Shown here piece after piece: positions 21,201 to 26,929 of a stretch of DNA of 33,513 nucleotides. The notes beneath the pieces were generated by a model. The model was given only the letters and a program-made list of their open reading frames with translations. It had not been told where the DNA came from and ran no database searches. How positions within the stretch are numbered: position 1 is the stretch's first letter; every line of letters starts with the position of its first letter. The stretch lies in NCBI GenBank assembly GCA_044224215.1, contig JBGAKX010000041.1:1-33513 (forward strand), read 5' to 3'. Origin of the DNA: DAOMFM01 sp035429825. GTDB lineage: Bacteria > Acidobacteriota > Blastocatellia > UBA7656 > JADIYM01. A program made the position numbers and the translations under genes.

Positions 21201-21922
21201 CGGACGGCCGACGCACCGGCCGAGTCGACCTGGGCGTTCGACGTCGTCACCGAGAACTCGGCGACGCTCGACACGGTCGTACGGGTCGTCGTGACCTCAA
21301 AGCCGCCCGCGCGGATGAAGTTGTCCTGGATGTTGATGCCGTCCTGGGTCGCCTCGACCGAGGACACGCGCTGGCCGTTGATCGAGGTGTTCGATCGCCC
21401 ATTCGCGAACGTCCCTGCCTGAAGGTTCACCAGCGACAGCGGGTCGCGACCGTCGAGAGGAAGGTCCTGAATCTGCTTGGTGCTGACCGTGTTCGTGAGG
21501 TCGGTCGTGCTCGCGTGCACCAGCTCTTCGCCGGCAACCACGGTGACCGACTCGCCCACGCCACCGGGCTCGAGCGTCACGAGGAGCGAGTACTCCTGGC
21601 CGACGTCGATCTTCACGCCCTGCGTGATCTTCGACTTGAAGCCCGTGGCTCCAACCGAGACCGTATACAGGCCGACGGGAACCTGCGAGAACAACACGGC
21701 GCCGGTCTTCTCACCCGTTTCGCCGATGTCCTCCGAAGCGGTTCCCTCGTTCGTGATCGTCACGACGGCGGCGGGGATGATGTCGCCGTTCAAGTCCTTG
21801 ACCGTGACTGCAATGCGCCCGTTCGTACTCTGTGCCAGTGCGATGCTCTGGAGCGGAAAGAGCACCGCCGCAAAAAGTAAGCCGAGCGAGACAATTGCCC
21901 GCGCTGAGTCTCTGAGCTTCAT
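18236..21922 (-). CDS. TonB-dependent receptor with carboxypeptidase-regulatory-like domain (Oar-like)
   Basis: ATG 21922 gives 1228 residues; GGAGAGG directly upstream supports it over longer frames. A signal peptide ends near residue 30 (ALAQ). Residues about 32-115 form a CarboxypepD_reg-like beta-sandwich (GRIAVTVKDLNGDIIPAAVVTITNEG in segments; VGLYTVSVGATGFKS). The plug domain follows (TKQIQDLPLDGRDPLSLVNL, then SINGQRVSSVEATQDGINIQD). The rest is a 22-strand-type outer-membrane barrel with many TWRITPQLTVVAGLRWDY-like strands, ending in the aromatic AAKFNF expected for outer-membrane insertion. Family members import large nutrients (glycans, peptides, siderophores) powered by TonB/ExbBD; the substrate here is unknown. 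A terminator lies at 18165-18208. The 269 bp upstream to 22191 hold a tandem AGTCGGTTG/AGTCGGTGG repeat (about 21997-22015, minus strand) but no convincing promoter. Confidence 0.94.
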   Translation of the reverse strand: MKLRDSARAIVSLGLLFAAVLFPLQSIALAQSTNGRIAVTVKDLNGDIIPAAVVTITNEGTASEDIGETGEKTGAVLFSQVPVGLYTVSVGATGFKSKITQGVKIDVGQEYSLLVTLEPGGVGESVTVVAGEELVHASTTDLTNTVSTKQIQDLPLDGRDPLSLVNLQAGTFANGRSNTSINGQRVSSVEATQDGINIQDNFIRAGGFEVTTTRTTVSSVAEFSVTTSNAQVDSAGASAVRLVTPSGTNELHGTVFEFNRNDALSANDWFNNAATPSIERPKLNRNQFGFTLGGPIYIPKVYEHKDKLFFFQSYEGQRQVSGTPVDTVVLTPEARAGTFRYFDNSGRLRSVNILRLGGFQADPVVQQLLTEVPQINNNDQFGDGLNTYGYSFNKNLIFNRNQSVTRIDYQMTDKHRFEAVFQYTGEQVSRDDIDTSFRVTPAAQQNASNFFGVFAWNWTINDKFVNEVRAGLNNSTVPFFLTEDRELPYVVVLPLITDPYLDTAQIAPQGRRTITSSFIDSASYSWGNHFFRFGGQIDDIRVRSYSTFGNLPELDLGFSVRAPGGTRLVAGDFEGGISTTQLSTANGLLALQAGIVGTSNQTFEVTSQDSGFVPGAQNVRNFVIRRYSSYFADTWRITPQLTVVAGLRWDYLSPLRETQNLSLLPVTNGRSAKETVLDPNGVVDYVNGFYFEPDRNNFAPNIGAAWDIFGDGKTVLRGAYSLAYINDEAIRSFDNASDANNGLSSTVSGSVYATISGGNFNGNPTPSRFDLFNTFLVPGQFQVPISYADNFALNSGSAAFIVNPQFKSPYYQQWNISLEREIGWNTVVSARYVGNASSNLARGVDYNQVDVTNNGFAADVARARTNGFLAQAVNGTFNPNYNPNIPGSQPLTVFPMLASGGLLSNPTIQFYLQTGEAGTLAQIYYTNGLQGSVAFTANPSTFVADVLDNFGESNYNSLQLEVQRRFTNGFGFQANYTWAKALTNASGLGQTKFEPPLDIYNPNQTRTRAEYDIPAAFKANAIYELPFGEGKKWADYDNKFLKQAVSGWQVSTIITYQSGGPFSILSARGTYNRVGRSGLNGADSTLTSDQIRDLFGHFQTPTGLYFINPSVINPQNTNDPSSTAPGGTNSDGSAPYSGQVFFNPGPGQIGSLQAFQFNGPNFFGLDLGIIKRFQTSETTNLELRFEFFNLPNHPNFFFGNQNINSPQFGQILSSFQQRVIQMAAKFNF

Positions 21923-22191
21923 AACCTCTCCTCTAGCTTTGGTTTTTATGTATCCGAACCGCGCAGGGACGCAGTTATCAGATGACCTGAATACCAACCC
22001 ACCGACTCAACCGACTGAATTGTGCTTTGATGGCAAGGCTGGATTTTACATCCGAGCAAGGAGCGTTCCACAATCCGGACACGTCAGTGACCTGCACATG
22101 TCGTTATCTGTCAGTATATTGCGGGGAGGCGCCGCATGCCGTTGCAAAGGCCTGGACCCGACAAATCCGAGATTCTGGAAGAAGTGTTCAA

Positions 22192-22542
22192 TTATTCGGA
22201 AGTGCGCCGCCCGGACCGCTTCGTGACGCCGTCCCACTGGTACACCGAAAGATCGCATCGATCCCGGTCGTCGAACGTGACGCCTTCCTCGACCAGCATG
22301 CTCTTTTGCAGGTCGGGGACGTAGCCCAGGATCTGGCGCGTGCTGATGCCGCCCTGCGAGTTGATGACGCGATGCCACGGGATCGCGGCGCGCGATTCCG
22401 GCACGGCGTGCAACGCCCATCCGACGAATCTCGGGCTCAGGCGTCCGTCAAGCATTCGCGAGATCTGACCGTACGTGGCCACACGGCCGCGCGGAATTCG
22501 CTCGACGATTCGATAGATCTGTTCGAACGCTGTCGTGTCCAC
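22192..22542 (-). CDS. Alkyltransferase-like protein (ATL, MGMT family without the reactive Cys)
   Basis: GTG 22542 gives 116 residues (TTG 22563 would add seven). It matches the DNA-binding domain of O6-alkylguanine-DNA alkyltransferases: IPRGRVATYGQISRML (16-31, with the flipping Tyr24), SPRFVGWALHA (recognition helix with arginine finger Arg38), then IPWHRVINSQGGIS. In active MGMT the last motif is PCHRV; here Trp56 replaces the alkyl-accepting Cys, the hallmark of ATL proteins. ATLs bind O6-alkylguanine in DNA and recruit nucleotide excision repair instead of removing the alkyl group. The C-terminal extension of about 30 residues is not conserved. It is separated from the receptor gene by 269 bp and is probably independent of it. 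Confidence 0.9.
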   Translation of the reverse strand: MDTTAFEQIYRIVERIPRGRVATYGQISRMLDGRLSPRFVGWALHAVPESRAAIPWHRVINSQGGISTRQILGYVPDLQKSMLVEEGVTFDDRDRCDLSVYQWDGVTKRSGRRTSE

Positions 22543-22737
22543 GACGCGATGTATGTACCACAAGCCTGGCCGAGTTCAAAACGGCCTCTCGAGGCCTGGC
22601 AATCCGACTTCGATGGGGCGATACACCACAGGCCCGGCGACAGCTGCGGTAGAAAGCTCCAGTCCGTTAAGCTGTTTGTTTTTAATGATTTGCAGGTCGT
22701 CGATCGGTGCTTTTTGGAGCCGCGCACAAATAATTTG

Positions 22738-22767
22738 TTGACAACCCCGGAATCGATTGCGTATAAA
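22738..22767 (+). promoter_or_regulatory. Strong sigma-70 promoter upstream of the riboswitch
   Basis: TTGACA (22738-22743, perfect -35) and TATAAA (22762-22767, five of six) are separated by 18 nt, with an AT-rich stretch (ACAAATAATT) just upstream that could serve as an UP element. The predicted start is near 22774, about 50 nt before the aptamer. The 170 bp between the ATL gene and this promoter show no gene. Confidence 0.75.
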
Positions 22768-22821
22768 CGTCAGCACCGCGAACCAATCCGGTTTGCAGCA
22801 AGTTTGACAATTTGGCTTCAT

Positions 22822-22938
22822 CTTCTGCTCAGAGCAAACTGCGGGAAACCGTAGGACGCAGAACTTCGGGGCTTGAGGCTTATTCGACCGAACGGGGGCT
22901 CGATCGAATAAGTCGACTGCCAGCCGGGTCGCCAGAAG
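22822..22938 (+). ncRNA. Cyclic-dinucleotide riboswitch, GEMM-I type (A20, cGAMP-like subclass)
   Basis: The element has the core of the c-di-GMP-I (GEMM-I) aptamer. P1 is CTTCTG (22822-22827) with CAGAAG (22933-22938). AGAGCAAAC (22831-22839) leads into P2, a 6-bp stem CTGCGG/CCGTAG with a GAAA tetraloop (22839-22854). The invariant GGACGCA (22854-22860) contains the intercalating adenine equivalent to A47. CGGGGCTTGAGG follows, then P3 with a 9-bp perfect stem CTTATTCGA/TCGAATAAG (22879-22912), and the 3' core GCCGGGTCGCC just before P1 closes. The base before GCAAAC is A (22833), equivalent to position 20 of the Vibrio Vc2 aptamer, where c-di-GMP riboswitches have G. G20A marks the GEMM-Ib group that senses 3',3'-cGAMP in Geobacter and relatives. 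Specificity here is inferred from that base alone. It presumably controls the gene at 23226. Confidence 0.8.
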
Positions 22939-23035
22939 GTTCATTACGGACGCAATGCGTCAGCATGAACCGTCTCGGCGGCCCTTCGTTGTTTCTGGGG
23001 CCTGCAAAAGATTCCGTATCTTGAGGGCAGGAGAT

Positions 23036-23109
23036 TCGCGGGTGTCGTAAAACACACCCGCGATCAATGTGGGGCTGGGGCTTGAAGACCGAATGGGGGC
23101 TCGATCTTC
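23036..23109 (+). ncRNA. Second structured RNA module repeating the riboswitch P3 loop
   Basis: Two stem-loops follow each other. The first has a 10-bp perfect stem TCGCGGGTGT/ACACCCGCGA (23036-23063). The second has stem GAAGA/TCTTC (23084-23109) around the 16-nt loop CCGAATGGGGGCTCGA. That loop equals the P3 loop of the riboswitch (22888-22903, CCGAACGGGGGCTCGA) except for one C-to-T change, while the stems differ completely in sequence. GGGGCTTGA precedes the module in both copies. No GGACGCA core is present here, so this is not a second full GEMM aptamer. It lies between the riboswitch and the terminator, probably in the same transcript. Function unknown. Confidence 0.6.
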
Positions 23110-23126
23110 TTACTCCAAGCTCACTG

Positions 23127-23164
23127 GGCCGTCGGATGGCCATCCGACGGCCTATTCTCTTTTT
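23127..23164 (+). terminator. Strong intrinsic terminator at the end of the riboswitch leader
   Basis: A 26-bp perfect palindrome (23127-23152; GGCCGTCGGATGG and its complement) is followed by TATTCTCTTTTT. It lies 62 nt before the start of the secreted-protein gene (23226). It is either the expression platform of the riboswitch leader or the 3' end of a separate RNA of about 390 nt starting near 22774. Confidence 0.85.
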
Positions 23165-23225
23165 GGCGCCGAGCTTTGCACGCTCATACGGGCTGTGCTG
23201 AAATCATGCCCGGGATTCCGTTGTC

Positions 23226-24536
23226 ATGAGAGCGCACGGTCGTGCCATCCGCATAGCGTCAGCAGCGTTGACGGCCGTGTTGTGTGTCGCCGCCGTGCCG
23301 ACCCGGGGAGCGATGCCGCCAGCGCGGCAGTCCCGGGGTGTCCCGACCGTATCGGAACTCCTCCTTGATCAGCTGCTCGGAACGGCCAGCGCGCGTGCGA
23401 GCGAGTACTTCGCGCTCTTCAAGGACCTGACCGCCAGCGAGACAAAGATCGTCGAGCAGATCCAGGAGTCGGGCGAGGTGTCCCGGCAGCGGCGGATCGT
23501 GTCCGAATTCATCGTGTACACATCGCAGCTCGACGGCGGCTCGATCGCGGAGTACCGCGACGTGCAGGAGGTCGACGGCTCCGCGGTCGCCGGTCGCGAA
23601 CAGCGGGTCCAGGCGTTGTTTGCCGCAAAGGACCACTCGTCGACGGTGCGCGAGGAGCTCGCGCGTGTGAACAAGGAGGGCGCGCGGTACGACCTCGACT
23701 ACACCGTCAGCGGGTTGACGCTCGCCGAGGGCCTCCCGATCCAGCCGTGGGCGCGGGCGCTGTTCGATTTCTCTCGCGTCGGCGACGAGCGCGTGAACGC
23801 ACGCCCAGTGGTGGTCGTTGCGTACGCTCAGGCCGTTGCCGACAATCGGTTCGGCTTCAAGCTCTCGTTGCCGTCGGAAGTGCGCGGTTCGCCGCCGCTC
23901 TATCGCGGCAGGCTGTGGCTCGACGCCGAGACCGCGCAGCTATGGCGTGAAGTCCGCGATGTGACCGTCCAGACGGCATCGGGTCCCGTCACCGTGCAGC
24001 GCACCGAGTTCGAATACGGCCCGAGCCGATTCGGGATCCCGCTCCCGACGCGGATCGTGTTCACGTCGTACGGTCACTTCCAGGTGCGCGACGGCCGCGC
24101 GTCGTCGGCGCCGCGGTACCGCCTGACGTTCACCTATGACACGTTCCGACGTTTCACGACGTCGAGCGACGAGGGCGAGATCGCCCGCGTTGCGCCACCC
24201 GCTGCAGACGAATCGGATCCGCTCCACCCCGACGCCGATCTGGGACCTGAGTTCGGAGCAGGCGCGCCGTCGCCTCCGGACGATTCGCCGACCGCGGCGG
24301 ACCCGGCTGCAAATCAGCCGCCGTTGCGCCGCAACACCTCCGGACGCGTGCGTCCGCCCGTGGCGATGCCGTCGGCGCACTTCGTGTCGCCCGGTGCGGA
24401 CGCCTTGTGGCGACCGGACCAGGCGCAGCTGCCGGCGTGGGCTCGCGCGCCGCAGGTGGCGCCGTTCGTAATCGCACCACCGCCGCGTCCGAGGGGGCCG
24501 GGCGAGCCCGAATTCCGGCCGCCGCCCGGCGGCTGA
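23226..24536 (+). CDS. Secreted protein of unknown function downstream of the riboswitch
   Basis: The protein has 436 residues. A signal peptide (about 1-28, hydrophobic ASAALTAVLCVAAV) is followed by a helical segment (LLLDQLLGTASARASEYFALFKDLTASE). A beta-rich region (about 75-310) contains GRLWLDAETAQLWREVRDV and EYGPSRFGIPLPTRIVF, phrases like those of lipoprotein-sorting-type or outer-membrane carrier folds; this likeness is weak. The last 110 residues are Pro/Ala-rich and probably disordered, ending PRPRGPGEPEFRPPPGG. There is no good ribosome-binding site before ATG 23226. Being the first gene after the cyclic-dinucleotide riboswitch and terminator, it is the likely regulated gene. The downstream Cys-cluster gene starts 41 bp later and may be co-transcribed. 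Confidence 0.78.
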   Translation: MRAHGRAIRIASAALTAVLCVAAVPTRGAMPPARQSRGVPTVSELLLDQLLGTASARASEYFALFKDLTASETKIVEQIQESGEVSRQRRIVSEFIVYTSQLDGGSIAEYRDVQEVDGSAVAGREQRVQALFAAKDHSSTVREELARVNKEGARYDLDYTVSGLTLAEGLPIQPWARALFDFSRVGDERVNARPVVVVAYAQAVADNRFGFKLSLPSEVRGSPPLYRGRLWLDAETAQLWREVRDVTVQTASGPVTVQRTEFEYGPSRFGIPLPTRIVFTSYGHFQVRDGRASSAPRYRLTFTYDTFRRFTTSSDEGEIARVAPPAADESDPLHPDADLGPEFGAGAPSPPDDSPTAADPAANQPPLRRNTSGRVRPPVAMPSAHFVSPGADALWRPDQAQLPAWARAPQVAPFVIAPPPRPRGPGEPEFRPPPGG

Positions 24537-24577
24537 CCGCTTGCCGGCGTCGACGCGACCCCGTAGACTCGCACGTC

Positions 24578-25129
24578 GTGCCGAAGCAACTGGAAATGCG
24601 CGAGCGCGCCCTTGTGCACCTCCGACGATTCAAGGACGGATTCTCGTCGTACATCGCCAGGCGATACGCGCATCGTGCCCGCGACTGCGGATCGTGCCCC
24701 GCGCCGTGCTGCGGCGACGCGGAGTTCGTCAACGTGAACATCACGCGGCTCGAGGGCGAGGCGATCATGCGGACTCTCGAGAACTCGCCGCGAATCACCG
24801 CGGAGCGCCGCGAGCGGATCATCGCGAGAGCGCGCGATGCCGTGCGCGACTACGCACTCGACACGCAGCCGGACACCTTTGCACAGACGTATGCGTGTCC
24901 GCTGTTCGAACCGGGCACGGGCTGCACGGTCCACTACAAGGCGAAACCGGCTCCCTGCATCCAGCACGGCTGCTACGACGACTGGCGCGACCTGCCGGAC
25001 GAGCTGGAGCTCGGCCAGGTCGAGCGCCGCGTGGCGAGACTGAACCGCGACGTGTACGGCGACGACGAGAGCGTGTGGGGGTTCCGGACGATCCCGGTGT
25101 GGATCACGACGCTCGTCGACGGGAAGTAG
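24578..25129 (+). CDS. YkgJ-family cysteine-cluster protein
   Basis: GTG 24578 gives 183 residues; ATG 24596 (177 residues) is the alternative. The open frame further upstream overlaps the preceding gene and looks non-coding. The cluster CGSCPAPCC (Cys37, 40, 44, 45) plus later cysteines in YACPLFEPGTGCTVHYKAKPAPC (segment about 107-130) fits the YkgJ/UPF0153 family, thought to bind Zn or an Fe-S cluster. The family's role is not established. The gene ends 53 bp from the convergent gene at 25183, and a palindrome fills the gap. Confidence 0.85.
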   Translation: MPKQLEMRERALVHLRRFKDGFSSYIARRYAHRARDCGSCPAPCCGDAEFVNVNITRLEGEAIMRTLENSPRITAERRERIIARARDAVRDYALDTQPDTFAQTYACPLFEPGTGCTVHYKAKPAPCIQHGCYDDWRDLPDELELGQVERRVARLNRDVYGDDESVWGFRTIPVWITTLVDGK

Positions 25130-25140
25130 GAAGAACTGCC

Positions 25141-25162
25141 GCGGATTTGCGCAAATCTGCGC
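25141..25162. repeat. Palindromic repeat between convergent genes
   Basis: The core GATTTGCGCAAATC (14-bp perfect palindrome) is extended by CGCG and TGCG on the two sides with one G-T mismatch. It lies between convergent stop codons (25129 and 25183). Its GCGGATTT/AAATCTGC units resemble those of the palindrome at 70-99. It could form a hairpin in transcripts from either side; no T-tract. Confidence 0.6.
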
Positions 25163-25182
25163 GAATCAGACTATTGGCCGCC

Positions 25183-25761
25183 CTAGTGCAGGCCGTTCCA
25201 GCGATGCTCGAGCCCGATGCGCGCAGTGACGAGCGCGAGCAGCGCGTGGAAGTGCTTGATCTCCCACCGCATCAGCCGCTGCACGTCGATGAAGATCGGC
25301 GCGGTCACGTCGTGCGCGTCAAAGTGAAACACGAGCAGGTTGTTCAGGTAATGTTGCTTCCGGATCTCGAAGCGCCCCGCGCCCCATCGATCGACGGGCC
25401 CGCGCTTGAGCACAAAGTTGTCGCCGTCCGACATCTGAAGCCGCATCGTGCGCCGGGACAGGTTGTGGTTCGACGAGACGAGAATTCGCGAGATGCGGCC
25501 GTCGCTGTCGATCGCGCGGATCTTTCGCTGCATCGTCCCGATCTTCAGGTCGTACGTGTCGCGATCGCCCGCGATGGCATATCGCATGCGACGCGGTCCT
25601 TCCCAACTGAGTTCCGAAATGGGCTCGCCGTTGAACGTCAGAACGTAGACCGGGTGGTACCGGCCGCGACGCACGACCTTGATCCGGCCACGGCCGCAGA
25701 AGTCCTCTTCCGGCATCGCGCCGAGTGCAAGGCTCAGCTCGCCGTTTCCCGACATCAGCAA
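25183..25761 (-). CDS. Small beta-rich protein, possibly LURP-one/scramblase-like
   Basis: The protein has 192 residues and is not securely recognised. It consists of many short alternating strands (RIKVVRRGRYHPVYVLTFNG, MRYAIAGDRDTYDLKIG, RKIRAIDSDGRISRILV, MRLQMSDGDNFVLKRG) and ends in a hydrophobic helix (EIKHFHALLALVTARIGLEH). This pattern recalls the LURP-one/tubby-C/phospholipid-scramblase fold, where a beta-barrel surrounds a central helix; that is a guess from pattern alone. The start ATG 25761 is 16 bp after the stop of the E1-like gene, so they are almost certainly co-transcribed. Confidence 0.75.
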   Translation of the reverse strand: MLMSGNGELSLALGAMPEEDFCGRGRIKVVRRGRYHPVYVLTFNGEPISELSWEGPRRMRYAIAGDRDTYDLKIGTMQRKIRAIDSDGRISRILVSSNHNLSRRTMRLQMSDGDNFVLKRGPVDRWGAGRFEIRKQHYLNNLLVFHFDAHDVTAPIFIDVQRLMRWEIKHFHALLALVTARIGLEHRWNGLH

Positions 25762-25777
25762 CCCTCCGCGTGCGTCG

Positions 25778-26875
25778 TCATGCGCCGATGTACCTCGCGT
25801 ACAGGCTGCGCGCCTGCGCCGGATCCGACACGCCCTTGATGATGCTGCGCGCGTCCGGGAAGACCGTCATCTCGATGTCCCCGGTTCGGAATCTCAACAG
25901 GTATGCGTTCAGATGCACGTCGCCCGCGACCTTCAGGCGGTCTGCCAGCGCTTCGAGGTCGAGCTGAACCGCATCGCTCGCCGACACCTGAACCGCGCCG
26001 CGGCCGCACATCGTCGTCGCCCGCTGGCCCGAACCGTTCAGGTACTCGTACTCGCCGCGCGTGCAGACCGGACAGTTCGCCTTTTCGCGCAGACCGTCGA
26101 GTGCGACCCTCGAAAACCGGTTCGCCCAAACGTCGAACTGCATCAGGCCGCCGTGCAGCAGTTCTTCCCTCCCCGCGAGCAGCTTGATCGCTTCGGCGGC
26201 CTGTATCGACGCGATCACCGCGACAGCCGGCATTGCGACGCCCGCCGTGTCGCATGTCGGCGACGAGCCCGGCGGCGGCATGGTCTCGAAAAGACACCGC
26301 AGACACGCGGTCGCTCCGGGACGGATGGTCATGGTGAGCCCGCCGCCGCCCACGACGGCGCCGTAGATCCACGGTATGCCGAGCTTGGCGGCCGCGTCGT
26401 TGACCAGATAGCGCGTCTCGAAGTTGTCGGTCGCGTCGAGCACGACGTCGGCGTCACGAATCGCCCGCTCCACGGTGAGCGGGTCGATGTCCTGGACGAT
26501 TCCTTCGACGTCGACATCCGAATTGATCTCGCGCACGCGCGCCGCGGCCGCGACCGCCTTTGGCAACTCGCGACGCGCGTCGTCCTCGGTGTAGAGGATC
26601 TGACGATGCAGGTTTGACAGCTCGACGACGTCGCGATCGATCACGCGCAGCGCCCCGACTCCGGCTCGCGCGAGCGTCTCGATGTGGATAGCTCCGAGCG
26701 CTCCGCAGCCGATGACGACCGCGCGGCTCGCGAGAAGCTTCCGCTGTCCCTGCTCGCCGATGCCGTCGAACAGAACCTGCCGCGAGTAGCGCTCCAACAT
26801 CGTCCAGTTCACCCCGCTCGCCCCGGGGGAACTTCCCGTCGCGTGGTTCCACGACGATTCCCAAGGCTCAGACAT
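25778..26875 (-). CDS. ThiF/MoeB/HesA-family E1-like adenylyltransferase
   Basis: ATG 26875 gives 365 residues (ATG 26800 would give 340 and still keep the whole core, which starts RYSRQVLFDGIG). Family features: ATP-binding VVIGCGALG (53-61), DRDVVELSNLHRQILY with the metal-binding Asp and Arg/Gln, DATDNFETRYLVND, then CLRC (191-194) and CPVC, the two halves of the structural zinc site. Such enzymes adenylate the C-terminal glycine of sulphur-carrier ubiquitin-like proteins (MoaD, ThiS). No such carrier gene is in the window. A C-terminal region of about 85 residues after the zinc site (QVSASDAVQLDLEAL onward) is extra compared with plain MoeB. It lies in an operon with the Rieske, AsmA-like and beta-rich protein genes. 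Confidence 0.9.
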   Translation of the reverse strand: MSEPWESSWNHATGSSPGASGVNWTMLERYSRQVLFDGIGEQGQRKLLASRAVVIGCGALGAIHIETLARAGVGALRVIDRDVVELSNLHRQILYTEDDARRELPKAVAAAARVREINSDVDVEGIVQDIDPLTVERAIRDADVVLDATDNFETRYLVNDAAAKLGIPWIYGAVVGGGGLTMTIRPGATACLRCLFETMPPPGSSPTCDTAGVAMPAVAVIASIQAAEAIKLLAGREELLHGGLMQFDVWANRFSRVALDGLREKANCPVCTRGEYEYLNGSGQRATTMCGRGAVQVSASDAVQLDLEALADRLKVAGDVHLNAYLLRFRTGDIEMTVFPDARSIIKGVSDPAQARSLYARYIGA

Positions 26876-26929
26876 AGTACCGCAAAGCGGTGCGGTGCGT
26901 AACTCGCGCACCCACGACGCGCGTCGCGG

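Noticed and set aside
22192..22542. Active O6-methylguanine-DNA methyltransferase
   Set aside because: The acceptor Cys of PCHRV is Trp here, so it is an alkyltransferase-like protein and cannot take the alkyl group.
23036..23109. A second complete GEMM aptamer
   Set aside because: GCAAAC, the tetraloop stem and GGACGCA are absent; only the P3-loop module is repeated.
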